From NCBI RefSeq assembly GCF_036099295.1, contig NZ_CP107976.1:2480001-2544000 (forward strand): a stretch of 64,000 nt of DNA, given 5' to 3'. The DNA comes from Streptomyces sp. NBC_00358 (GTDB lineage Bacteria; Actinomycetota; Actinomycetes; Streptomycetales; Streptomycetaceae). The notes under the pieces were generated by a model. The model was not told the DNA's origin. It did not search any database and saw only the letters and a list, made by a program, of their open reading frames with translations. The translations under genes and the position numbers were made by a program. Shown in pieces: positions 49,809 through 58,188 of this stretch. The stretch's first letter is position 1. The number at the start of each line of letters is the position of its first letter.

Positions 49809-51197
49809 TCATGCGGACAGGCGGGCGAGGATCTCCGGTCCGAGATCCGTCACGTCGCCCGCGCCCATGGTGAGAACGAGATCACCGGGCTTCGTCATTC
49901 CCGCGACGGCGGACGGGACCTCGGCCTTGTCGTGGACCGGCGTCACCTCCGCGCCCGCGGCCCGTGCCGCCCGGAGGATCAGCTCGCTGGTGACACCCGG
50001 GATCGGGTCCTCGCGGGCCGGGTAGATGTCCAGCACGACCGAGGCGTCCGCCAGCGACAGGGCCTCGCCCATCTCCTTGCCCAGCTCCTGGGTGCGGGAG
50101 AACAGGTGCGGCTGGAAGACCACGAGGATGCGGCCCGAGGTGCCCGCCCGCATGGCCTCCAGGTCGGCGGTCATCTCGGTCGGGTGGTGCGCGTAGGAGT
50201 CGACGACCTGGACGCCTGCCGCCTCGCCCTTGAGCTGCAGGCGGCGCTTCACACCGGTGTAGGAGGCGAGCGCGGGGGCCAGTTCGGCCGCCGGGATGCC
50301 GAGGGCGACACCCGCGGCCAGCGCGGCGACCGCGTTGTGCGCGTAGTGGCGGCCGGGGACGGAGACGGTGAAGGTGAGCTCGGCGCCGTCCAGCAGGACC
50401 GTGACCTCGCTCTTCAGGCCGTGCGGGACCACGGCGAGCACCCGGACGTCCGCGTCGGCGGCGTCGCCGTACGTCACCACGCGCACGTCACGGCCCGTGA
50501 CGCGGCGCGTCAGTTCGCGGGCGCCCTCGTGGTCCGCCGAGATCACCAGCGTGCCGCCCTCGGTGACACGGTCCACGAACGTCTCGAAGGACTCGTAGAT
50601 CTCTTCCATGGACGCGTAGTTGGCGTGGTGGTCGAGTTCGACGTTGAGGATGATCGCGACTTCGGGCGCGTACTTGTGGAAGCTGCGGTCCGACTCGTCG
50701 GCCTCGGCGACGAAGATCTCGCCCTCGCCGTGCAGGGCGTTCGAACCGGGGGCGTCGAGGTCGCCGCCGATGGCGTACGACGGCGAGAGGCCGAGCGACG
50801 ACAGGGACACGGCCAGCATCGACGTGGTGGTCGTCTTGCCGTGGGTGCCCGCGACCGCGATCGGGCGCAGGCCGTCCATCAGGCGGGCGAGGGCGTCCGA
50901 GCGGTGGACCACGGGGATGCCGAGCTCGGCCGCGCGGGCGAGCTCGGGGTTGTCCGCGCGGATCGCGGAGGAGACCACGACACAGGTGGCGTCGGGGGCG
51001 AGGTGGCCGGCCGCGTGTCCGATGTGCACCGTGGCGCCCAGGGCGCGCAGCGCCTCGGCGGTCGGTGACTCCTTCGCGTCGCTGCCCGCCACCGCCGCTC
51101 CGCGCTGCGCGAGGATCTTCGCGATGCCCGACATCCCGGCGCCGCCGATGCCGATGAAGTGCGGTCGGTCCATCGCGGTAGGAAGGCCGGGTGCCAT
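49809..51197 (-). CDS. murC: UDP-N-acetylmuramate-L-alanine ligase MurC
   Basis: The 462-residue product adds L-alanine to UDP-MurNAc in the cytoplasm, the first amino-acid step of peptidoglycan synthesis. It has the Rossmann start FIGIGGAGMSGIAKIL, the ATP-binding loop GTHGKTTTTSML and the central-domain segments YAHHPTEMTADLEAM and FQPHLFSRT. The ATG at 51197 follows GGGGAGATACACG. An ATG at 51173 is eight codons in. A miniature element lies 94 bp upstream. Confidence 0.96.
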   Translation of the reverse strand: MAPGLPTAMDRPHFIGIGGAGMSGIAKILAQRGAAVAGSDAKESPTAEALRALGATVHIGHAAGHLAPDATCVVVSSAIRADNPELARAAELGIPVVHRSDALARLMDGLRPIAVAGTHGKTTTTSMLAVSLSSLGLSPSYAIGGDLDAPGSNALHGEGEIFVAEADESDRSFHKYAPEVAIILNVELDHHANYASMEEIYESFETFVDRVTEGGTLVISADHEGARELTRRVTGRDVRVVTYGDAADADVRVLAVVPHGLKSEVTVLLDGAELTFTVSVPGRHYAHNAVAALAAGVALGIPAAELAPALASYTGVKRRLQLKGEAAGVQVVDSYAHHPTEMTADLEAMRAGTSGRILVVFQPHLFSRTQELGKEMGEALSLADASVVLDIYPAREDPIPGVTSELILRAARAAGAEVTPVHDKAEVPSAVAGMTKPGDLVLTMGAGDVTDLGPEILARLSA

Positions 51198-51732
51198 GCG
51201 TGTATCTCCCCAAGATCCGGTACGAAGGTGGGCGCGCTCTGCCGACAGAGCGCGCACCCAGCCTATGGGGTGCGGCGGACAGTCCCTCACTAGGGCGTGT
51301 TTCGAAAGTCCCGTCTGGCTCGCGACGCCTGGCACGGCCCTCCCCCAAGCTCTTCGAGCAGGGGGGACCCCCACGCCGCGTTGTCGGGATCGCCCGAGTA
51401 CGCCCAGTACGCGGACGACCCTCCGCCTTGCGATGCACCGCACCAGACGCCGCGAGCCCCGCCCTCCGGGCGGACGACGCTACTTTCGAAACACGCCCTA
51501 GGACACCGGCGGACCCGCCGCGGGCACCCGGGGCGGACGCCCAGCCGTCTCCCGGGGAAGCCAGGACGCCGGGCCATGGGCCGTAGGCCCCGGGCCGCCC
51601 CTGGACCGGAATCACGGCCCGCGCCGCTGATTCCCCGGGAAGCGGGAGTGGCGGAGCCGCGCCTCGCACGCGCCCGGGGGCGGAGGCTGCGCCACGCGCG
51701 GCGCGCTCACGCCCCCGGAACCCGGGGCCCGC
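51198..51732. other. 535-bp intergenic region containing a miniature element
   Basis: It lies upstream of murC and downstream of the 157-residue conserved gene. The middle is the 210-bp element at 51291-51500. The remaining 51501-51732 holds GC-rich sequence in which I see no gene, terminator or operator. The murC promoter should lie between 51198 and 51290. Confidence 0.5.
51291..51500. mobile_element. MITE-like element with 19-bp terminal inverted repeats
   Basis: TAGGGCGTGTTTCGAAAGT at 51291-51309 is exactly inverted at 51482-51500. The 210-bp interior has no transposase. TA (or CTAG) stands at both outer ends, compatible with a duplicated target of the IS630/Tc1-mariner or IS5 type. A hairpin (CCCCC-aa-GCTC-ttc-GAGC-a-GGGGG) lies inside near 51345. 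Similar ends are common in Streptomyces genomes, so mobilisation in trans is likely. Confidence 0.85.
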
Positions 51733-52206
51733 TCACACCTTGCTGTGCGAGAACAGCTTCAGCACCGGTACGCCCACCTTGTGGCGGGCCCGGGAGGCCC
51801 AGTCGCGGTGGAAGAACTCCTCCACGTAGTGGGGGTCGGTCAGCACGATGACCTCGTCGGCCTTCACCTCGTCGACCAGGCTCTTCAGCGCGTCGAGCGG
51901 GTGGTCCTCGATGAGCCGTCCCTCGGCCTCGCTGCCGGAGGAGCGCAGGGCGAGCAACGACACTTCGAGCGCCTGCTCACCCTGGCTGGCGGCCGCCTCG
52001 CCCTCCGGTGTGTCGCCCTCGCGGGCCGCCTCGTCGATCTCGCCCATCGCGACGTCGTCGATGGCCCGCAGCAACCGGTCCGCCTGGTCGCCCCGGGGCT
52101 GGAGCAGCACATGGAAGGCGACCGCCTCGTCACCGTGCAAGGTGGTGACGAACTCCACGTCGGCGGACGTCAGGGCCTTCTCGATCATCAATACGCTTGT
52201 GAACAC
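51733..52206 (-). CDS. conserved protein of unknown function
   Basis: The 157-residue product begins FTSVLMIEKALTSADVEFVTTLHGDE and ends with DEVIVLTDPHYVEEFFHRDWASRARHK followed by VGVPVLKLF. It is widespread in Streptomyces, sometimes labelled indole-3-glycerol phosphate synthase, but no TrpC barrel motif is visible and the size is too small. The alternating pattern could be a UspA-like alpha/beta fold. GTG at 52206 follows GAAGGG. Confidence 0.78.
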   Translation of the reverse strand: MFTSVLMIEKALTSADVEFVTTLHGDEAVAFHVLLQPRGDQADRLLRAIDDVAMGEIDEAAREGDTPEGEAAASQGEQALEVSLLALRSSGSEAEGRLIEDHPLDALKSLVDEVKADEVIVLTDPHYVEEFFHRDWASRARHKVGVPVLKLFSHSKV

Positions 52207-52311
52207 GACAGGCGCCCTTCTCGTCCGTGGGCCGTCACGGCCCCTGCGGAAACCATCCTGCCCCGTGATCGCACGGGTACTGCGCGATTTAGTGTGCCCG
52301 TCGGAAGATAA

Positions 52312-52330
52312 ACGGAACCTATCGTTCCGT
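52312..52330 (-). terminator. hairpin after the pyrimidine reductase gene
   Basis: ACGGAAC-CTATC-GTTCCGT is a perfect seven-base stem just past the reductase stop on the minus strand. Stem is short and no T tract follows, so an operator for the downstream gene is the alternative. Confidence 0.4.
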
Positions 52331-52337
52331 CGGCCTG

Positions 52338-53132
52338 TCAGGGCCGACGGTATCGGCTGTACAGGAACCCGGCCTCTTCCAGCAAAGACACCAGTTCGAG
52401 CTGTCGCGGAACGGGCACCGAGGGCCCTCCGGCGATCCGCTGGGCGTCGCCCGCGCTGAGCATCGGGGCCAGCGTCAGGCACATCTCGTCCAGCACACCG
52501 GCCGCGACGAACTGGCCCAGCAGCCGGGGTCCGCCCTCGGTCAGCAGTCTGGTGTGCCCGAGGTCGCCCAGGGCCCGTACGGCGCGGGCCGGATCGATCC
52601 CCACGCCGTCCCCGGCGATCACCACCCGGGCGCCCGCCCGCTCGGCCTCCGCCATCCGGTCCGGGGCCGCCGCGGCGCCCGTCAGCACCAGCGTGGGCAC
52701 CAGCGGCGACGTGAAGAGCGGCAGCGAGAAGTCCAGGTCCAGGCTCGCCGTGACCACGGCGAGCGCGGGCGCGGGGCCCTGCCCGGCGGCCTTGCGCAGG
52801 GCCGCGAAGGCCTCACGCGCGCGTGCCGGCCGGTATCCCTCCTGCCGCACCGTCTCCGCTCCGACCACCACGACGTCCGCGAGGCCCCTGAGGACGCCGA
52901 AGATCCGCATGTCGGTGGCGTTGGAGATGGGCTGCGAGCGCCCGTCGTGCTGGGCGGCGCCGTCGAGCGTGGACACCATGTTGGCCCGCAGCCAGGGCTC
53001 GCGGACCTCGGGGTAGGCGTACGCCGCCGCCAGTTCCCCGAGGTCCCACTCGCGCTCCGTCACATCCGTCACGGGGGCCTCGGCGGAGGCCTGGGCTGCT
53101 GTTTCGTAGGTCACAGGGAACAGGCGTCGCAT
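52338..53132 (-). CDS. pyrimidine reductase family protein (RibD C-terminal domain)
   Basis: The 264-residue product has the RibD C-terminal reductase fold of the dihydrofolate reductase superfamily: REPWLRANMVSTLDGAAQ, VVVVGAETVRQEGY and LLTEGGPRLLGQFVAAGVLDEMCL. RibD-type reductases use NADPH on the ribosylamino-pyrimidine of riboflavin synthesis, but no other rib gene is near, so its substrate may differ. No deaminase domain is fused. Divergent from zapE with a 37-bp gap. Confidence 0.87.
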   Translation of the reverse strand: MRRLFPVTYETAAQASAEAPVTDVTEREWDLGELAAAYAYPEVREPWLRANMVSTLDGAAQHDGRSQPISNATDMRIFGVLRGLADVVVVGAETVRQEGYRPARAREAFAALRKAAGQGPAPALAVVTASLDLDFSLPLFTSPLVPTLVLTGAAAAPDRMAEAERAGARVVIAGDGVGIDPARAVRALGDLGHTRLLTEGGPRLLGQFVAAGVLDEMCLTLAPMLSAGDAQRIAGGPSVPVPRQLELVSLLEEAGFLYSRYRRP

Positions 53133-53169
53133 GACGAGCAGTGTGGCACGGCGCATAGAGTGGGGAACC

Positions 53170-54276
53170 GTGTCGTCCACCTCCACCGCCTCCGCGATCG
53201 ACCCGATAGCCGAAGCGGCACCCCTGTCCCTGTGCGCTCGCGAGCCGCACGTCCCCGCCGACCGGCTCGTCGCCGAGATGGTGCCGCCGCCGCGCTTCGA
53301 CTCGGTCCGCTTCGCCACGTACATCCCGGACCCGAACCAGCCCAGCCAGACCCAGGCCGTGGGCATCCTCGAAGGCTTCGCGGGCGGGCTCGGCGGGGCG
53401 CACGCGGTGGGGGCGCCCAAGCGGAAGCTGTTCGGCTTCGGCAAGGCGCCGAAGACTCCGGCCGGCCCCCGGGGCGTCTACCTGGACGGCGGGTACGGCG
53501 TCGGCAAGACCCACCTCCTCGCCTCCCTGTGGCACGCGACCCCGGCGGAGCCCGCGCTCAAGGCGTTCGGCACCTTCGTGGAGCTGACCAACCTGGTGGG
53601 CGCGCTCGGCTTCCAGAAGACCGTGCAGACCCTTTCCGGGCACCGACTGCTGTGCATCGACGAGTTCGAACTGGACGACCCGGGCGACACCGTCCTCGTC
53701 TCCACCCTGCTCGGCAAGCTGGTCGACGCGGGCGTCGCCCTCGCCGCCACTTCGAACACACTTCCGGGCAAGCTCGGCGAGGGCCGGTTCGCGGCGGCCG
53801 ACTTCCTGCGCGAGATCCAGGGCCTGTCCGCGCGCTTCCGCCCGCTGCGCATCGACGGCGAGGACTACCGGCACCGCGGTCTGCCCGAGGCGCCCTCCCC
53901 GTTCTCCGACGAACAGGTCACCAAGGCGGCGTACGCCACCGACGGCGCGTCCCTGGACGACTTCCCGCACCTGCTGGACCACCTGGCGCGCGTCCACCCC
54001 AGCCGGTACGGCGCGCTGACCGACGGGATCTCGGCGGTCTGCCTCACCGACGTCCAGCCCGTCCCGGACCAGTCGACGGCGCTGCGGCTCGTGGTGCTCG
54101 CGGACCGGCTGTACGACCGCGAGGTGCCGGTCCTCGCCTCCGGAATGCCCTTCGACCGGCTGTTCAGCGAGGAGATGCTGAACGGCGGCTACCGCAAGAA
54201 GTACTTCCGCGCGATCTCCCGGCTGACCGCGCTCGCCCGCGACGCGAAGCCACTCGTCGAGGGCCGGGGAGCCTAG
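53170..54276 (+). CDS. zapE: cell division protein ZapE (AFG1-like ATPase)
   Basis: The 368-residue product is a P-loop ATPase of the AFG1/ZapE family. It has Walker A GGYGVGKTHLL, Walker B LLCIDEFELDD, sensor-like ATSNTLPGKLGEGRFAAADF and the C-terminal FDRLFSEEMLNGGYRKKYFRA. In E. coli ZapE associates with the division ring. The GTG at 53170 follows GTGGGGA; an ATG at 53131 would overlap the divergent reductase start. Confidence 0.9.
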   Translation: MSSTSTASAIDPIAEAAPLSLCAREPHVPADRLVAEMVPPPRFDSVRFATYIPDPNQPSQTQAVGILEGFAGGLGGAHAVGAPKRKLFGFGKAPKTPAGPRGVYLDGGYGVGKTHLLASLWHATPAEPALKAFGTFVELTNLVGALGFQKTVQTLSGHRLLCIDEFELDDPGDTVLVSTLLGKLVDAGVALAATSNTLPGKLGEGRFAAADFLREIQGLSARFRPLRIDGEDYRHRGLPEAPSPFSDEQVTKAAYATDGASLDDFPHLLDHLARVHPSRYGALTDGISAVCLTDVQPVPDQSTALRLVVLADRLYDREVPVLASGMPFDRLFSEEMLNGGYRKKYFRAISRLTALARDAKPLVEGRGA

Positions 54277-54394
54277 GCCCCGTCGCGGAGCGGCGGGACC
54301 GTACGACGCCCGGCGACAGACCAGACAACAACCGCACCCCCGCGACGTAAAGTGGAGAAGACAGACAAACTGGGCGACTCGGAAGGGGGTCGTC

Positions 54395-55465
54395 ATGGTC
54401 CAGGAAATCATCGCGGCGATCGCGGTGGCCGCTTCCGCCGGCGTGGTCTATGTCGCGGCCGGTGCCAGGGTCGTCAAGCAGTACGAGCGTGGGGTCGTCC
54501 TTCGTCTGGGGCGGCTCGCCGGGGAGGTCCGCTCCCCCGGCTTCACGATGGTCGTGCCCTTCGTGGACCGGCTGCGCAAGGTCAATATGCAGATCGTGAC
54601 CCTGTCCGTGCCGGCCCAGGAGGGCATCACCCGGGACAACGTCACGGTCCGGGTGGACGCGGTCGTCTACTTCAAGGTGGTGGACGCGGCGAACGCGGTC
54701 ATCCAGGTCGAGGACTACCGCTTCGCGGTCTCCCAGATGGCGCAGACCTCGCTCCGCTCGATCATCGGCAAGAGCGACCTGGACGACCTGCTGTCCAACC
54801 GCGAAATGCTCAACCAGGGCATGGAGTTGATGATCGACAGCCCGGCGATCGGCTGGGGCGTGCAGATCGACCGCGTCGAGATCAAGGACGTGTCGCTGCC
54901 GGAGACGATGAAACGGTCCATGGCCCGCCAGGCCGAGGCCGACCGTGAGCGCAGGGCCCGGATCATCAACGCGGACGCCGAACTTCAGGCGTCCAAGAAG
55001 CTGGCACAGGCCGCCGAGGTGATGTCCGAACAGCCCGCGGCACTCCAACTGCGACTGCTGCAGACAGTGGTGGCCGTCGCGGCCGAGAAGAACTCCACCC
55101 TCGTCCTGCCCTTCCCCGTGGAACTGCTGCGCTTCCTGGAACGAGCCCAGCCCGCCCCACCCGCCCAACCGGTGGCGGCGCCGCAGCCGCCGCCGAGGGA
55201 ACAGCAGCCCGAGGCCGCGCCCGGGACAACGGAGCCGGCGGCGGAGGCTCCCGCCGCGCCGGACCGGGTCAACGGAGTGCCGGAGGCGCTCGGCCTTCCG
55301 GAGGCGTTCGCGGACACGGACGGGTTCGGAATCCTGAGCAGGCCCGGACCGCCGAGGGAGCCCGGGGAACCCGACGATCCCTTGGCCTCGGAGGATTCCG
55401 GGACGCCTCAGGACTCGTCCGGGGAACCGGAGGAGCGCACCGGGCCGGAGGCGCCCGCGGGATAA
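54395..55465 (+). CDS. SPFH/slipin family membrane protein
   Basis: The 356-residue product has an N-terminal membrane hairpin (about 5-25), an SPFH/band-7 domain (KQYERGVVLRLGRL to ERRARIINADAELQASKKL) and a Pro/Glu-rich tail of 110 residues. Slipins scaffold membrane microdomains and often pair with NfeD, which is not seen here. A GGAAGGGGGT site precedes the ATG. It lies 39 bp upstream of the Thr leader. Confidence 0.9.
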   Translation: MVQEIIAAIAVAASAGVVYVAAGARVVKQYERGVVLRLGRLAGEVRSPGFTMVVPFVDRLRKVNMQIVTLSVPAQEGITRDNVTVRVDAVVYFKVVDAANAVIQVEDYRFAVSQMAQTSLRSIIGKSDLDDLLSNREMLNQGMELMIDSPAIGWGVQIDRVEIKDVSLPETMKRSMARQAEADRERRARIINADAELQASKKLAQAAEVMSEQPAALQLRLLQTVVAVAAEKNSTLVLPFPVELLRFLERAQPAPPAQPVAAPQPPPREQQPEAAPGTTEPAAEAPAAPDRVNGVPEALGLPEAFADTDGFGILSRPGPPREPGEPDDPLASEDSGTPQDSSGEPEERTGPEAPAG

Positions 55466-55491
55466 GTTCCGTGCGCCGCAAGTACCGCTGC

Positions 55492-55497
55492 TAGCGT
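55492..55497 (+). promoter_or_regulatory. candidate -10 box for the thrS-like gene
   Basis: TAGCGT lies seven bases before the leader-peptide GTG, which would place the transcription start at or next to that codon and make the leader peptide leaderless. The -35 box is unclear. Confidence 0.4.
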
Positions 55498-55504
55498 GAG
55501 GGCC

Positions 55505-55558
55505 GTGAAGCGTGCCGTAGTGAACACGACGACGCCGGAGAGTGTCCCGGCGCGCTGA
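55505..55558 (+). CDS. 17-residue threonine leader peptide
   Basis: The short ORF reads MKRAVVNTTTPESVPAR, with three consecutive ACG threonine codons at 55526-55534, then a stop. It lies between a -10-like box and a strong terminator ahead of a threonyl-tRNA synthetase paralogue. This is the layout of a ribosome-mediated attenuator. The GTG start may be leaderless, as in other Streptomyces amino-acid leaders, or served by the GAGGG just before it. Confidence 0.7.
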   Translation: MKRAVVNTTTPESVPAR

Positions 55559-55604
55559 CCGCTGATGTGAGTCGAAGCCCCGGGGCGAGTGCCCCGGGGC
55601 TTCG
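55533..55604 (+). promoter_or_regulatory. threonine-responsive transcription attenuator
   Basis: Three mutually exclusive structures can be drawn. The 1:2 hairpin pairs CGCCGG (55533-55538) with CCGGCG (55547-55552). The 3:4 terminator pairs 55573-55586 with 55591-55604. The 2:3 antiterminator pairs GTCCCGG (55544-55550) with CCGGGGC (55580-55586), with one G-U. A ribosome stalled on the Thr codons at 55526-55534 would cover arm 1 and favour read-through, inducing the synthetase when charged tRNA-Thr is low. The mechanism is inferred; the sequence elements are directly visible. Confidence 0.68.
55573..55604 (+). terminator. attenuator terminator hairpin
   Basis: CGAAGCCCCGGGGC and its perfect inverse flank a GAGT loop, a 14-base stem. 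It ends 39 bases before the thrS-like start. No T run follows, as usual in Streptomyces. Confidence 0.85.
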
Positions 55605-55643
55605 CCGTGTGGTCGCTCGCCCTCCGCAAGCGAGGAGACCACC

Positions 55644-56867
55644 ATGAACGACCACCGCCGACTCGGCCGCGAACTCGACCTGTTCGACACCGACCCCCTG
55701 ATGGGGGCCGGACTGCCCTACTGGCTGCCGGACGGCGCCGCCGTGCGGTACGCCCTGGAGGAGTACGTCCGCGACGCCGAGCGCCGGGCGGGCTATCGGC
55801 ACGTGTACTCACCGGTGCTGGGCAAGAAGGAGCTCTACGAGATCTCGGGGCACTGGTCGCACTACGGCGACGACATGTTCCCCCCGATGGAACTCGGCTC
55901 GGAGCAGGTGCTGTTGCGGCCGAGCCTGTGCCCCCATCACGCGCTCATCTACCGGTCCCGCCCACACAGCTACCGCGAACTCCCCTTCCGAATGGCCGAG
56001 TTGGGCGCCATGTACCGCTCCGAGCTGTCCGGCGTACTGGGCGGCCTGACCCGGGTGCGCGCCATCCAGCTCAACGACGCGCACATCTTCTGCGCCCCGG
56101 ACCAGGTCGCCGAAGAGGCCTCCGCCGCACTCGGGTTGATCCGGGAGGCGTACGACGCGATGGGCATCCGCGCGGCCCGGTACCGGCTGTCGCTGCCGGG
56201 CCCCGGCGGGAAGTACGTCGCCGATCCTGAGCTGTGGCACAGATCGGCCGCCCTGCTGCGCGAGGTCCTCGACGGCTCGGGTGTGGCGTACGAGGCCGTG
56301 GAGGGCGAGGCCGCGTTCTACGGGCCGAAGATCGATGTCCAGATCAGCGACCCGGCTGGCCGCGAGGCCACCCTCTCGACCGTTCAGGTCGACTTCCATC
56401 AGCCCGAGCGGTTCGATCTGCACTACATCGGCGCCGACGGCGGGAAACACCGGCCGGTCATGGTGCACCGGAGCGTGATCGGCAGTCTGGAGCGGGCCGT
56501 CGCCCACCTCATCGAGGTGCACGGCGGCGCCTTTCCCGCCTGGCTCGCCCCCACCCAGCTGGTGGTCCTGCCGGTCTCCGACGCCGAGACCGACCGGGCG
56601 CTCCAGTTCGTACACCGCTGCCGCGACCAGGGGCTGCGGGCCGAACTCGCCGCCCCGGAGCAGGGCAGTCTGGGTGCCCGGGTGCGGGCCGCCCGGCTGG
56701 TCCCGTACCAGGCGGTGATCGGCCCCCGGGAGGCGGCCGCCGATCTGATCGCCCTGCGCCTGCGGGACGGCCGCCGTCTCGACCCCGGACCGGCCGCCGA
56801 GGTCCTGCACCTCGTCGGACAGCAGATCGAATCCCGTAGCGTCGATCTGCTCGACCGGACCGGCTGA
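55644..56867 (+). CDS. short threonyl-tRNA synthetase paralogue
   Basis: The 407-residue product contains only the class II catalytic core and anticodon-binding domain of ThrRS; the TGS and editing domains of the 640-residue housekeeping enzyme are missing. All three zinc ligands are kept: Cys in LRPSLCPHH, His in NDAHIFC and His in MVHRSVIGS. It should charge tRNA-Thr without post-transfer editing. Such extra copies can give resistance to ThrRS inhibitors or serve under starvation; which applies here is unknown. A Thr-codon attenuator precedes it. Confidence 0.9.
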   Translation: MNDHRRLGRELDLFDTDPLMGAGLPYWLPDGAAVRYALEEYVRDAERRAGYRHVYSPVLGKKELYEISGHWSHYGDDMFPPMELGSEQVLLRPSLCPHHALIYRSRPHSYRELPFRMAELGAMYRSELSGVLGGLTRVRAIQLNDAHIFCAPDQVAEEASAALGLIREAYDAMGIRAARYRLSLPGPGGKYVADPELWHRSAALLREVLDGSGVAYEAVEGEAAFYGPKIDVQISDPAGREATLSTVQVDFHQPERFDLHYIGADGGKHRPVMVHRSVIGSLERAVAHLIEVHGGAFPAWLAPTQLVVLPVSDAETDRALQFVHRCRDQGLRAELAAPEQGSLGARVRAARLVPYQAVIGPREAAADLIALRLRDGRRLDPGPAAEVLHLVGQQIESRSVDLLDRTG

Positions 56868-57007
56868 GCAGGCATGGCGGGGCGGTGCGGGCCCCGGGCC
56901 ACCCGCACCCGCCCCGCCCGCCCTCGCGGATCACGGCCCCGGACGGAGCCCCAGCCGGGTGACTTCGGGGCCGTATGCGAGCGGCACACCTCCACCCTGG
57001 GCAAATA

Positions 57008-57034
57008 GTCACACTTATCTGCATATCGTCACAC
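57008..57034 (+). promoter_or_regulatory. direct repeat ahead of the deacetylase gene
   Basis: GTCACAC occurs at 57008-57014 and 57028-57034, 20 bp apart (two helical turns), in an AT-richer stretch ending one base before the ATG at 57036. It could be a regulator site. A short or absent 5' leader is possible. Confidence 0.3.
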
Positions 57035-57035
57035 G

Positions 57036-57902
57036 ATGATTCTCTCTGTACGGAGCATCGCCGCGACCTGCGCCCTGGGAGCCCTCGGCGCCGGACTCGC
57101 CGCCTGCGGCTCCCCGGCGATCCCGGATGCCGCGCGCCGGGGACACCACGCGCCCGCCACCGCGGCCGCCCCCGCCGCGCCCTCGCGGCCGCCCACGCTC
57201 GCACCCGGTCCCGCCGGGCTGACGCCCGTCTTCAAGAACGGGCCGCGCACGCCGGACAAGACCGTCGCGCTGACGTTCGACGCGGACATGACCGCGGACG
57301 AGGGGGCAAGGGCGGCGGCCGGTGAGCGTTTCGACAATCCGCGGCTGATCGCGACACTGCGGAAGTTCAAGGTGCCCGCGACCTTGTTCATGACGGGCCG
57401 ATGGGCCGACGAGTACCCGCGGGAGGCCAAGGACATCGGGCAGGACCCGCTGTTCGAGATCGCCAACCACTCGTACAGCCACTACGCCTTCACCGGCGAC
57501 TGCTACGGGCTGCCGACCATCCCCGAGGACAGGATGCGCGCGGACGTGGAGCGGGCGTACGCCTCCTTCCGGAAGGCCGGGGTGCGGGACCCGATGCCCT
57601 ACTTCCGCTTCCCTGGCGGGTGTTACGACCAGCGGTCGCTGCGGGCGCTGAGCGCGGCCGGGGTCACCGCCGTGCAGTGGGACGTGGTGAGCGGGGACGC
57701 GTTCGCGACGGACGCGGACGCCGTGGCACAACAGGTGCTCGACGGGGTGCGGTCCGGGTCCGTCGTCGTCATGCACTGCACCCGCAGCGCGGCACCGGTG
57801 ACCGAGCGGGCGCTGCGCACGGTCGTTCCGGAGCTGCGCCGCAGAGGCTTCCGCTTCGTGAAGGTGTCCGAACTGATCGGCGCCGCGGACGCACGGCACT
57901 GA
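57036..57902 (+). CDS. polysaccharide deacetylase lipoprotein (NodB domain)
   Basis: The 288-residue product has a lipobox (GLAACGS, Cys at about 24), an Ala/Pro linker and a NodB deacetylase domain. Motifs: TFDADM (the usual second Asp position is Ala-Asp), HSYSH for metal binding, RFPGG, and MHCT near the end. It should remove acetyl groups from peptidoglycan or another N-acetylated glycan at the cell surface. Convergence and strand give no operon partner; the zinc-ribbon gene follows 79 bp on. Confidence 0.9.
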   Translation: MILSVRSIAATCALGALGAGLAACGSPAIPDAARRGHHAPATAAAPAAPSRPPTLAPGPAGLTPVFKNGPRTPDKTVALTFDADMTADEGARAAAGERFDNPRLIATLRKFKVPATLFMTGRWADEYPREAKDIGQDPLFEIANHSYSHYAFTGDCYGLPTIPEDRMRADVERAYASFRKAGVRDPMPYFRFPGGCYDQRSLRALSAAGVTAVQWDVVSGDAFATDADAVAQQVLDGVRSGSVVVMHCTRSAAPVTERALRTVVPELRRRGFRFVKVSELIGAADARH

Positions 57903-57981
57903 GTCCGCTTCCGGTGCTCCGCGCTCCCGTGCTCCCTGGCTCCCGTGCTCCCTGGCTGCCCGGCCCTCGTAAGCTGAAGGC

Positions 57982-58188
57982 ATGAGCGACGACAGCCGCG
58001 CGATCGACGCGGACGGGCCGGCCGGGGAGTCACCGCGCGCCCTCGGCGCGGCGGGGGAAGCCGGGCCGCCGTACGCGGAGTGCGTGCTGTGCCGTGAACC
58101 GACCGAATACCCGGAGTCGCACAAGGGGATCACGCTGTGCCCCGTCTGCGCCTGGCACGAGGCGCAGCGCACCGCTTGTTCCGGCTGA
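57982..58188 (+). CDS. small zinc-ribbon-like protein
   Basis: The 68-residue product has an acidic N-terminus and two CxxC pairs (CVLC and CPVC) 18 residues apart, which should bind one zinc. Similar small proteins are conserved in Streptomyces, but their role is unknown. It lies between the deacetylase and PTH2-like genes on the same strand. Confidence 0.78.
   Translation: MSDDSRAIDADGPAGESPRALGAAGEAGPPYAECVLCREPTEYPESHKGITLCPVCAWHEAQRTACSG

Noticed and set aside
51345..51375. Hairpin in the miniature element as the murC terminator or attenuator
   Set aside because: It lies inside the element, far upstream of murC, and is part of the mobile sequence.
51733..52206. Indole-3-glycerol phosphate synthase
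   Set aside because: The name appears on similar proteins, but the product is 157 residues and shows no TrpC barrel motifs.
55500..55643. T-box riboswitch ahead of the thrS-like gene
   Set aside because: No T-box consensus or stem I of adequate length is present; the Thr leader peptide explains the structure better.
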